NCBI RefSeq assembly: GCF_032854445.1 | Contig: NC_088300.1 | Coordinates: 78,237,966 to 78,301,965, forward strand | From: Liolophura sinensis | Taxonomy: Eukaryota > Mollusca > Polyplacophora > Chitonida > Chitonidae | Direction of reading: 5' to 3' | Length of the DNA stretch: 64,000 nucleotides | Shown here: positions 13,901 to 23,582 of the stretch, piece after piece | How positions within the stretch are numbered: the stretch's first letter is position 1 | Layout: each line of letters begins with the position of its first letter | Program-made: the position numbers and the translations under genes | The notes under the pieces: model-generated | Seen by the model: only the letters and a program-made list of their open reading frames with translations | Databases searched by the model: none | Told to the model about the DNA's origin: nothing

Positions 13901-16900
13901 AAACATGTAGTTACACATTAAGAGATCTGACTAAAATACCTCTGCTTCACATATCAGAGCTATTGTACCATTACTAACTCAAGTTATCTACCTTTTCAAG
14001 AAACCACAATGTAAGTCTGTGTATACACAGGGATTCATACATGTCAATCACCCCTGTTTTCGATGCTAAAATTCAGTTAAAAACTGAATGCTGCGGCTAA
14101 AAAAAAAAAAATAATCTCTATTTTTTTGGTACAAATACTCAAAATTTGGACAAAACAGAATTGCACTGGAAAATATACGCATAGCTTTGAGCGGTTGACT
14201 TCAATTGTCAGTGGTCAGGTTGAGTAAAGGAATCAAGCAGCATTGCTTCCCTATCTACAATGTTCAAAGACCGTCATCAGAGAAGTCTGTCAATGTCCTA
14301 GTCTGAGACCAAGTATCCCTTTAACATATGCTAATCACATAACCATCTGTCTTCAGCAACTTTCTGGCCTGTCCAGCAGAACCAGGTCAATCTGTATGGC
14401 TGTGCATTAAATCTGTGTTGACCTGCATAACTCAGTAGAAGTACAGAGCCTTGTGCAATGTCGTATTTACGATTCACTGATTCTCTGTATCAAAAAAAAA
14501 AACTACAGTGTACAGTGCTAAGTACTGTGTATAACAATATAAAGCTGGCACATGAATCGGTTTTACATTATTGATTACTGAATCCACTCTGAATTTACTA
14601 CTGGCAATTTAAATTAGCTCAGTCATGAACGGGTGTATATATCTGTGGGACAAGTAATCATTGTGACAAACTGAAACTGATTCATGTAGGTGTCAAATTT
14701 TGTAGTAACAGACTCAAAAGGGAAGATTTCTGCATCAAACCTACATCAAAAAATGCCCACGAGTGCCCCTTTTTGAAGTTGGCATCAAACTGTAATATAA
14801 CACTGTTTCCAGCTTGAGGCCCCCCACTTGAGCCCCCTGATTTGGCACCCAGAAACCTACTGTTTGGGACATCCCATATTAAGCAACAGGGTTAGTCAGG
14901 TATAAGGATAATTTTTCTCGATCCCCATCAAAAGGGTATTGGGGGATCATGTAATTGGCATCATTTCCCAAGCTGTCAGTGACAATCAACAACCCAATAA
15001 TGCCAAGGAAACTTTCGTGGATAGAAAATGTATCTTTTTACGGACACATTGGATACATGAATACATACAGGGAAGTTCATATACAAGGACAAGGCTGATG
15101 CTTCACCCTCGTGCTTCATGTAACAAAACATGATCTTGATTCCCCTCTTCCTGAAGTATTAAGTGTTTTATAGGCAATGTCAATTACGCCAAAGCTAGTC
15201 AGTGATATGAGGTGAGGCTCCCATTGGGGCTTACATTCAACATAGCCAAGCACACAATGTACCTACTAAGGATTTTCTAGTGCTTCTTTATTAAAGATAA
15301 TAACCAACAACTGAAAATGGATGGTTTACAACTGTTTTATTATATACATATACATGTATCTCTGATCAGGATAAGCCCTCTCTTTGTTTTCTAGGCCTAT
15401 GTTGTTTATTTCTAATATAGTATTTGTTTCTTTTCTCACAAAGAACTGAACATGCAGGTTTTACAACACTTTACTTATAAACCTCTAGTCAGTCGGAGCA
15501 GGACAAGCCTTATCTCTATTTTGCACGTTTACTTTTGAATTGTTTGTTAGTTCCTTTCTTTCCTTTAATAAAAATCAACAACTGAACATGAAGCACCAAA
15601 GTTTAAAAATGTTTTATTAGTCAATGTATCTCTCTCATCGGGATAATGAACTTGTACCAGTACCAATAATAAAATCATGATCAGAACTGAACCTCAAATG
15701 AAATTAAACTTTCTTGATGTATATATTTCATATATGCTATAACGTTCACAGAATTACCACTCCCTACAGTGAAATTAAACTCAATACCAGGTTATTGTCA
15801 GTGTTTGAAATATAAATAAACTCAATATGACCAGAAAAAAAGAAAAAAATTAGGGTTTTCCATTGTAAAAATTTGGACTTCTATGAATTACTGATACATG
15901 GAAATACATGTACATGGAAACATGATTACGTGTTAACCATTAAATTACAGGGCTGCAAGGGGAAGCTGGTGCCACTTTCAAAACAAAGACAAAACTTTTT
16001 ACAGTGGAATACTGACATTCAATAACCAACAATGTTAGGTACTCTGGAAAGGGAAGGTGCCAAAAAAACAGATGACAAGGTGCTTTCTGTTTGCTCATCC
16101 ACCAAGATGGTACAAGACAACAGCATACCAGGGTTCGACAGCATGTATAACATTATCTGTCTGTAAAGTAATTGGCCAATTTATACTCAACAAGCCTGCA
16201 AATACGTGGCCAGACACTGTCTGGTACAAAAACGACCAATATCAGTTTTTTGATACTGGTCATTTTTTGCAGTAAAAATTCAGAGATCCATAAAAAGCTA
16301 AGACATTCACTTCTTTAACTGTCTATCTACTCATGATCATATTTCCATGAGCGTGTTTCAATAGGAACATTCAACTGTCAGCAGCACTGTTTTATTGATA
16401 TTTTAGAGATATCATTGAGCTCACCTATCTACAATAAATTAAAAATGCTTATCAGGCCAATAGGTCTTTACAGTATTATACATGATCTAATTTCCATTAC
16501 CTAGCCACTGCACATTCACACATGTTACTTGAGCTCATAACAATAATCTGGGCCATTACGCATTGAAGAGAGATGGTGTGTTAGCTTTCATTCATGATCC
16601 TTGTAGTAAGCAGTGTTTTATGCAGATAAAAACAAAACAGGGTCTAAACAAAGTTAATCTAAACAAAAAAAGTGTCTGTGACAAAGTGACATCACGGCCC
16701 TGTTTGAAGTTGTCCCCACATTATGCACGCTTAGTCGGTCAATGGTAAGATCTAGCAGCATCACATAGGCATAATACTGTGAAAGTGTCAAATCAGCAGA
16801 ATCACATGAATTTCCCACACAGAGAGGAACTGAGAAGTTTATTTGGTTGTGGAGGAAAAGGCAAAGAAATCTACTACAGCAAAGATCTTATTATACATTT

Positions 16901-18658
16901 CTAGTTTTGTCTTTCTACGGTCTGCATTTAGTATCTCCCTGAAAACTTGAAAAAAAAAAAATTTCCAGCAAAAAATTTTAAATATCAGGCACGAAGTCAC
17001 TGGTACCTGACACATTGTCAACGGTTAATCAACATGTCCCACTTGTACATCAAAATCACCAGAAAACAGGCTCTTTCACATCTCAGACAGGTACAAGCGA
17101 GCCTTTCATTTCATCATTCACATCACAAAAAGTAATCTCATATAAAACATGATAAAAGTCAATGCCAAGGCCTGGTTTTTCATTCAGTGTTACATTGCTG
17201 CCTGTGTCATTTTATTAACTTCAATCTATAGAATGTCGCAGGTAGCAACATTTCATGAAATAAACCATCAGGCGCATCTCTATTTATATCAAGAAAATTT
17301 CTTCGGACACCTTGCTTGCCAGTACATTTGATAAAAATAGAGAGTAGCACAAAACAAATATTGTACATTTGTGTTCTATATTACAACTAACTTACTGACA
17401 AATACTATCCAAAAAAAAAAACAATAGTCTGAGATTGCTCTAACGTTAGGTTTCGAAAAATACTGTTTGGCCAAGAATGGCCAAAACCAACTTCAGAGCA
17501 TGCTTTAATTAGAAACCTAATGCAGTTACCTGCCCTTGTCAAATATGTCGAGGCTGTCAGTACACTGGGTCACTTTGATCATCACCAAGAAATCTCCACA
17601 CCACATGGCTAAGGTGCTTGCAACAAATTGACAAGAGTGAAAAGACAAGGAACAGAAGTGTCTGCAAACTTCAAGCCAATGAGATATATTTGATGGGCAA
17701 TTTTAGTTTTGAACGCCATTTCAAACTGCCACGGTAACTGTATCAGGTTCATAAGCGGAGCACGTTTTGGCGATAGTTTGTGGCCCCTAACGTCAGAACA
17801 ATCTCAGAGCAAAGGGGGATAAAATGAACGTTCTGTATTACCTACCATACAACAATGCCGCAGATTGGTTATCTTGCAATTGTAATGGGCTCTGAACAGT
17901 CAGAATTCAGCATGTTGAACTTTAGCCTATGTTAAAGTCCCATTTGTTTTGCATTTATGGTGGATTAAATTATAAAACCCCTGCCAACAACCAGCTACAC
18001 ACATCTAATCGCTGTCATGTTGACAATGCAGTAGACGTCGAAATGTTATCCTCAGTTACTCAAAATGTGTGAAGTCAGTGTGAAAATACTGCAAATTACA
18101 TTGACTGGTAATACAGAAGGACAACGATCAAACTGAACTCCGGGATACCGTACTATGCAGTGATCAGCTGTGCATACAGTATCTGTTCATGTTTCTTAAT
18201 GAGTAAAAAGAGATCAACGCATTGTAATTGAGGAAACAGGTGCTAAAAACCGTCATGATAGGTAATCTTGGCAGGTTATCAATAAATACACGAGCACCAA
18301 TTTCACTTCGAGATCAAAGTGGAACCAGTGATAAAATCCTGACACGGCAGAGAAAAATACATCTAAGCACAGAGGTGTGTAAATAAATTTGAATAATATT
18401 TTGAGATCAAACAGCGACACTAAACATGCCAGTCAATTTCATTTTTACCTTCAGTGACGTCTTCTTCGATGGTTCCCTTTACTTGTGAAAAACACCACTG
18501 TATCTCTCCGCCATTGCCTGAAAATACAGAAATTGGTACCATCTTACGGATATAAATGCTTATTACACTGGTTCAATACAGAGGACCAGCTCTAGTACAC
18601 GCCTCAGATGTAGGGGGTATCCCTTCGATCTATACATCATATTTATCTTACCCGCCAT
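7987..18658 (-). CDS. PPP2R2: Protein phosphatase 2A 55-kDa regulatory subunit B (B55), complete, 8 coding exons
   Basis: Coding exons on the minus strand: 18658-18652, 18517-18449, 13648-13554, 11441-11276, 11045-10755, 9875-9711, 9142-8881 and 8263-7987. All junctions are AG...GT and keep phase, giving 1332 nt, 443 residues plus stop; animal B55 proteins are about 447. The protein starts [17 protein letters not shown], then ADIISCVEF and [15 protein letters not shown] (blade 1), [14 protein letters not shown] (87-99), KTIKLWKV and [51 protein letters not shown] (210-), [17 protein letters not shown] (265-), [25 protein letters not shown] (355-) and [18 protein letters not shown] near the end. 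This is the seven-bladed WD40 propeller that docks substrates onto the PP2A A/C core, controlling mitotic exit and signalling. Invertebrates usually have one B55 (fly twins); sequence alone does not assign it to a vertebrate A-D paralogue. The start is the ATG of MAG, matching vertebrate N termini; an in-frame ATG at 18721 would add 21 residues. The donor of exon 5 (GTATCC) is weak but supported by exact reading-frame continuity. Confidence 0.97.
8264..8880 (-). other. B55 intron 7
   Basis: Intron between the exons starting MTGSYNN and ending FECSWSGND. It holds an AT-rich tract (about 8285-8320) and nothing else that I can identify. Confidence 0.85.
9143..9710 (-). other. B55 intron 6
   Basis: Intron between exon 6 (ending ALCDRHAK) and exon 7 (starting LFEEPEDP). 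No repeat array or nested gene is recognised. Confidence 0.85.
10143..10445 (+). mobile_element. ~300-bp non-autonomous element with target-site duplication, in B55 intron 5
   Basis: A ~303-bp insert flanked by a perfect 15-bp direct repeat, 'gacattcagttaaag', at 10128-10142 and 10446-10460 (the next base, c, also matches). It begins 'cgagtgagtggttggggttt' and includes 'ttcagtcatatgacgacga', 'ggcaagtaagcc' and 'gacctgacccaagatctccc'. I recognise this style of sequence as a dispersed repeat common in mollusc genomes, but cannot name the family. No coding capacity. The long duplication suggests LINE-driven retroposition, so a SINE is the likeliest class. Orientation is uncertain. Confidence 0.75.
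11442..13553 (-). other. B55 intron 3
   Basis: A 2.1-kb intron between exon 3 (RVVIFQRDK) and exon 4 ([10 protein letters not shown]). It is AT-rich; a triplet of 'gtcagcacag' near 12042-12061 is the only tandem pattern. No nested exon is seen. Confidence 0.8.
13649..18448 (-). other. B55 intron 2 (4.8 kb)
   Basis: The largest intron of the gene, between exon 2 (VTEA) and exon 3 (ADIISC). It contains the 24-bp array at 13735-13915, several A-runs (14100-14111, 17410-17421) and otherwise unique AT-rich DNA. Short open frames on the plus strand carry no domain signal. Confidence 0.8.
13735..13915. repeat. 24-bp minisatellite in B55 intron 2
   Basis: About seven to eight copies of 'gaaaacatgtag' plus a 12-base variable half ('ttagcgctgcag', 'atactgctgcat' or 'ttactgctgcat'). 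Because the unit is a multiple of three, it produces an 8-residue repeat (MFSCSSNY-like) on the minus strand immediately 5' of exon 3; this is intronic and not coding. Diversity between copies is higher on the left side. Confidence 0.9.
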
Positions 18659-18833
18659 TGCGTTGCACAAATATCCATCTTGACCGATAGCTGAATGCTC
18701 ATTCAAGCTTTCATCTGACATTATGGCTTTAAATATCAGGTTAATTCCGTCAGATGACACAAGATAATACCGATCCTGGTCACCGACATTTGTTTCAAAA
18801 TGGCGCACTATGGCTCAGAGAGACAAGGTAGCA

Positions 18834-18841
18834 TGACGTCA
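18834..18841 (-). promoter_or_regulatory. CRE-like octamer upstream of B55 exon 1
   Basis: Palindromic TGACGTCA, the full cAMP-response element, lies 176 bp upstream of the MAG start codon. It is flanked by 'ggtagcatgacgtcactctc' and a nearby 'ccgcgg'. No TATA box is evident, which fits a housekeeping promoter. ATF/CREB binding is inferred from the motif only. Confidence 0.5.
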
Positions 18842-19108
18842 CTCTCTACATCCGCGGAACTCTGGGTAATTAGGTCAGGACATTGCTACTGTGTTTCGAG
18901 CAGGAGACAAAATGTGAATCAAAGCAAAACACAAACATTTAATCCACGTATCGCGACAGCATGAGAAATCAACGTCTATGCTAAGGGCAAAACAGAAATA
19001 ACGTGATGTACTACTACATGTAACGTGTCCTCGACTCCAGCCTTTGAATACTAATGGTCTGTCGCATGTTTAAAGCCAACTCTCATGACTATATAGCCTA
19101 ATGAATTA
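18842..19108. other. Upstream flank of the B55 gene
   Basis: Probable distal promoter; nothing specific recognised beyond moderately GC-rich sequence near 18850-18860. Confidence 0.4.
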
Positions 19109-19109
19109 G

Positions 19110-19269
19110 TTTTATTTATCTATTTGAATTGTCTATTACACCGGACTCACTTATTTTCACTTAATATTACACTTATTCGACGGTGGCCAGCATTGTGATG
19201 GGAGGACACCCAGCAGAGCCCGGGGGAAACTCACGACCATCCGCAAGTTGCTGAGAGACCTTCCCATGT
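19110..19269 (-). mobile_element. SINE copy with 12-bp target-site duplication
   Basis: Minus-strand copy with its tail at the left ('ttttatttatctattt') and a central block 'cgacggtggccagcattgtg', 'agcagagcccgggggaaact', 'cacgaccatccgcaagttgc'. It is flanked by a perfect 12-bp direct repeat 'ctaatgaattag' at 19098-19109 and 19270-19281. The tRNA-like 5' head is absent, so the copy was truncated on insertion. A short internal insertion ('cacttattttcacttaatat' region) distinguishes it from the other copies. Confidence 0.85.
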
Positions 19270-19339
19270 CTAATGAATTAGGCTCACGTTGCGTGCTGAG
19301 GATAGTATCTCCACTGTTGCCCTTTGCACTATGCTTCAC

Positions 19340-19435
19340 TCCTGACTATGTTGCACTCCTGCATGACTATGCTGCACTCTTGCATGACTATGCTGCACTC
19401 TTGCATGACTATGCTGCACTCCTGACTCCTGACTA
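19340..19435. repeat. 21-bp tandem repeat, ~4 copies
   Basis: Copies of 'gcatgactatgctgcactct' plus one base, giving a heptad peptide (DYAALLH) in one frame. The surrounding frame (19248-19634) starts inside the SINE and has no other coding evidence. Confidence 0.85.
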
Positions 19436-20154
19436 TGTAGACCTAATGCCACACCACTTTCAGCAGTTAATTAAAGGTTTGCAAAACTTCCAAAGCTTCA
19501 ATCCGAGACCAAGAGAAAAATTCATGCATGAACCAAACTGCCACCGTTTTCAAAGAGACAGACAGAAATTCTTAGAAACATTTCAAACCATTATGAAACT
19601 AGTTTTTCCTTTTCACAATGACCGAGAACAATAAGTTAATACTGACGTACGCAAAAAAATAGTTACTAGGCAATGCTCAAATTTGATGTAGGCCTTTGTA
19701 ATGAGCACCCTGGCACGATATACCCCATAATGACTACTTACGTTGAATGTTCATACAGATAGTTTAACTACAGATTCAGTAGACCTTTACATCATGTAAA
19801 TAGATGACTAACTAGAACACATATTCCTGTTTACCTGTGATTTAGTTAGCCTACTTATTACAAGTATCTTAAAGAATTCACACTTTAAATTTTGTTTTGC
19901 CGCGGGTCGTAATTAAGATGAACAGATTATAGACATGTACACAGGTAGCATCCTTATGCTCATTTCATTTCAAACATCCAAGCAAAAAATATACGCCAGG
20001 TTATTAAGTCTTAATTCCAATACATCTCAACCGAAAGCTATTAACAGTTGAACCTTGAAAATTGTCACACCAAAAGCCAAGTCTCGATGACTAAATACTC
20101 TACAAAAATGTTAATGTTGCATCTGAAAAAAGAAAGAAAGAAAAAAAAATGATT
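19436..20154. other. Unassigned spacer
   Basis: AT-rich DNA between the 21-bp repeat and the 60-bp satellite; nothing recognised except a purine-rich run 'aaaaagaaagaaagaaaaaa' near 20126. Confidence 0.5.
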
Positions 20155-21093
20155 ATCGCTAATCAGTGACAGACATTGTTCAACCAGATACGCACATAGG
20201 CAATCTACAGTCATATCGCTAATCAGTGACAGACATTGTTCAACCAGATACGCACATAGGCAGTTTGCAGTCATATCGCTAATCAGTGACAGACATTGTT
20301 CAACCAGATACGCACATAGGCAATCTACAGTCATATCGTTAATCAGTGACAGATATTGTTCAACCAGATACGCACATAGGCAGCCCGCAGTCATATCGTT
20401 AATCAGTGACAGACATTGTTCTCCTGGATACGCACATAGGCAGTCTACAGTCATATCGTTAATCAGTGACAGACATTGTTCTCCTGGATACGCACATAGG
20501 CAGTCTACAGTCATATCGTTAATCAGTGACAGACATTGTTCAACCAGATACGCACATAGGCAGCCTGCAGTCATATCGTTAATCAGTGACAGACATTGTT
20601 CTCCTGGATACGCACATAGGCAGTCTGCAATCATATTGTTTATCAGTGATAGACATTGTTCTATCGGACACGCACATAGGCAGTCTGCAGTCATATCGTT
20701 AATCAGTGACAGACACTGTTCAACCAGATACGCACATAGGCAGCCTGCAGTCATATCGTTAATCAGTGACAGACATTGTTCTCCTGGATACGCACATAGG
20801 CAGTCTACAGTCATATCGTTAATCACTGACAGACATTGTTCAACCAGATACGCACATAGGCAGCCTGCAGTCATATCGTTAATCAGTGACAGACATTGTT
20901 CTCCTGGATACGCACATAGGCAGTCTGCAGTCATATTGTTTATCAGTGATAGACATTGTTCTATCGGATACGCACATAGGCAGTCTGCAGTCATATCGTT
21001 AATCAGTGACAGACACTGTTCAACCAGATACGCACATAGGCAGCCTGCAGTCATATCGTTAATCAGTGACAGACATTGTTCTCCTGGATATGC
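20155..21093. repeat. 60-bp satellite with 5-monomer higher-order repeat
   Basis: Nearly sixteen monomers of exactly 60 bp, each containing 'atcagtgacagacattgttc' and 'tacgcacataggcag'. Monomer types differ in the 10-base box after 'attgtt' (caaccagata, ctcctggata, ctatcggata) and in the box before 'tcatatcgtt'. Monomers 7-11 (20521-20820) and 12-16 (20821 onward) repeat the same order of five types, so the right half is a 300-bp higher-order repeat; the left six monomers are irregular. The unit has no stop codon on either strand, producing open frames of 346 and 181 codons with 20-residue periodicity (CLSLINDMTADCLCAYPGEQ). I regard these as non-genic. Confidence 0.95.
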
Positions 21094-21549
21094 AGGCTCA
21101 TACATGTATTATTGTTACTTGCTCTTCAGTGTAGCCACAGATACATTGGGTACTATAATATCTTCATTTATATACAAATGATACACATACTGTCAAAATG
21201 TATTTGCATTAATTACTTTTGAATCTATATGTACCTATACACTGTAACCTAGATACATTAAGATATAATAAACCACTTTGGGTTTCCGTTCCCGCCAAAT
21301 TTGTAATCAAAATAAATGGGTTTGCGCACATATAGGTTCGCAGACACATGTCGATAAAATAAGAAATTATATTTATCACCGGTAGTATTTATCTCACCTC
21401 GATCACCTCCCAGGTTACAGACTGAATGGATTAAATATGTTCAATGTTGAATAGTGTGTAACCACTGGGAGTATTCATGCCAATGAGCGGAAATAGTGTT
21501 TATAGTCATCATGGATGCACTGTCTCAGCAAACATGACAAGAACTGCAT
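21094..21549. other. Unassigned spacer
   Basis: AT-rich sequence between two arrays; nothing recognised. Confidence 0.5.
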
Positions 21550-23056
21550 GTTTATGGTTATGGACGCTGATTGTCTCTTCATGGTAATGGGCGCCGTCTC
21601 TCTGTACATGGTAATGGGCACTGTGTCTCTGTTCATGGAAAGGGGCGCCGTCTCCTTGTTCACGGTAATGGGCACTGTTTCTCTGTACATGGAAAGGGGC
21701 GCCGTCTCTCTGTTCATGGTAATGGACACTGTCTCTCTGTTTATGATATGGGCGCTGTCTCTCTCTTCATGGTAATGGGCGCCGTCTCCCTGTTCATGAT
21801 AATGGGCACTGTCTCTCTGTTCATGGAAAGGGGCGCCGCCTCCCTGTTTACGGTAATGGGCACTGTCTCTCTGTTTATGGTAATGGGCACTGTCTCTCTG
21901 TTCATTGAAATGGGCACCGTCTCTCAGTTCATGGAAATGAGGACTGTCTCTCGGCTCATGGTAATGGACGTCGTCTATCTGTTCATGGAAAGGGGCACCG
22001 TCTCCCTATTCATGGTAATGGGTACTGTCTCTCTGTTCATAGAAATGGGCACTGTCTCTCTGTTCATGGTAATGGTCACTATGTCTCTGTACATGGAAAG
22101 GGGCGCCGTCTCTCTGTTCATGCTAATGGGAACTGTCTCTCTGTTTATGGAAAGAGGCACCGTCTCTCTGTTCATGGAAATGGGCACTGTCTCTCTGTTT
22201 ATGGGAATGGGCGCTGTCTTTCGGTTCATGGTAATGCTCACTGTCTCTCTGTTCATGGAAATGAGCACTGTCTCTCGGTTCATGGTAATGGTCTCTGTCT
22301 GTACATGAAAAGGGACGCTGTCTCTCTGTTCATGATGATGGGCACTGTCTCTCTGTTCATGGAAATGGGCACTGTCTCTCGGTTCATGGAAATGGGCACT
22401 GTCTCTCGGTTCATCGTAACGGACGTCGATTGTCTATTCATGGAAATGGGCACTCTCTCTCGGTTCATGGTAATGGGCAATGTCTCTCTGTTCATGGAAA
22501 TGTCTCTCGGTTCATGGTAATGGTCACTGTCTGTACATGAAAAGGGGCGCTGTCTCTATCTTCATGATAATGGGCACTGTCTCTCTGTTCAAGGAAATGG
22601 GCACTGTCTATCGGTTCATCGTAACGGACGTCGACTGTCTATTCATGGAAACGGGCACTGTCTCTCGGTTCATGGTAAAGATCACTGTTTCTCGGTTCAT
22701 GGTAATGGCCACTGTATCTCGGATCATGGTAATGGGCGCCGTCTATCTATTCATGGAAAGAGGCATTGTCTCTCTGTTTATGGGAATGGGCACTGTCTCT
22801 CGGTTCATGGTAATGCTCACTGTCTCTAGGTACATGGTAATGGGCACTGTCTCTCGGCTCATGGTAATGGACGCCGTTTATCTGTTCGTCGAAAGGGGCA
22901 CCGTCTCTCTGTTCGTGGAAATGGACGACATGTATCTGTTCATTGAAATGGGTGCCATCTCTTTATTCATGATAACAGGCACTGTCTCTATGTTCCTGGA
23001 GATGGGCAATGTTCATGGAAAGGAGCGCCATCTCTCCGTTCAGCAGCAGCAGCAGC
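21550..23056. repeat. 27-bp minisatellite, ~55 copies
   Basis: Degenerate copies of a 27-bp unit, 'ctctctgttcatgg' followed by 'aaatgggcactgt', with regular variants (gcgccgt, ggacgtcg, tcggttc). The unit lacks stops in most frames, giving long open frames on the plus strand (for example 21571-22308 and 22480-23079; 9-residue period VSLFMEMGT) and on the minus strand (MNRETVPIS). It ends in a CAG run 'cagcagcagcagcagcag' at 23042-23058. No splice or start context indicates a gene. Confidence 0.93.
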
Positions 23057-23058
23057 AG

Positions 23059-23580
23059 TCTCCACTGTTAATGCTTTGAACTAATTGTGGCTTAATATTT
23101 TTCAATAAATAACTTCTGAGATATCTATTACTGTACTCTTCACGCAATATTCAAACAAAAAGCTAATGTAATATTCGCCATTTAACTAAGGTTGCATGCA
23201 CTTGAATATCTCTTATACACAAAAGCATATTGACTTATGTACCTTTGTCAAAGGATGAGTTTATAAATTTACAACACATGTAGTTATATCAATCTACGGG
23301 AGCGGCTTACAATCGTACTAAGAAACGGACAGCGAAGACCTGTTCAGCAAAAATCCAATTCACTGGATTAGAGCAGTCGCTCGATATGTCTCACCCCTTA
23401 CTCCCCAAACAACATTATTGTTTCGTTCTCGCTACAGATGTACGGAGAAGGCCAGAATGATATTATTTATCTTTTTGCATTGTCGTTTATAACGCCATAT
23501 GCGAGAAGTTTTCGTTTACACGATGGAAGCAGTTTTTATGGGTGGAGAAAAATGAAGCTGGGAGAGCCGGAAGCTTGTAA
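23059..23580. other. Unassigned spacer
   Basis: Unique DNA between the 27-bp and 67-bp arrays. A 68-codon frame (23438-23644) runs into the next array and has no recognised domain. Confidence 0.5.
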
Positions 23581-23582
23581 AC

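Noticed and set aside
20065-21105. 346-codon minus-strand frame with 20-residue Cys repeats
   Set aside because: It is exactly the 60-bp satellite read in a stop-free frame, the plus strand is open as well, and no start, splice or promoter context supports it.
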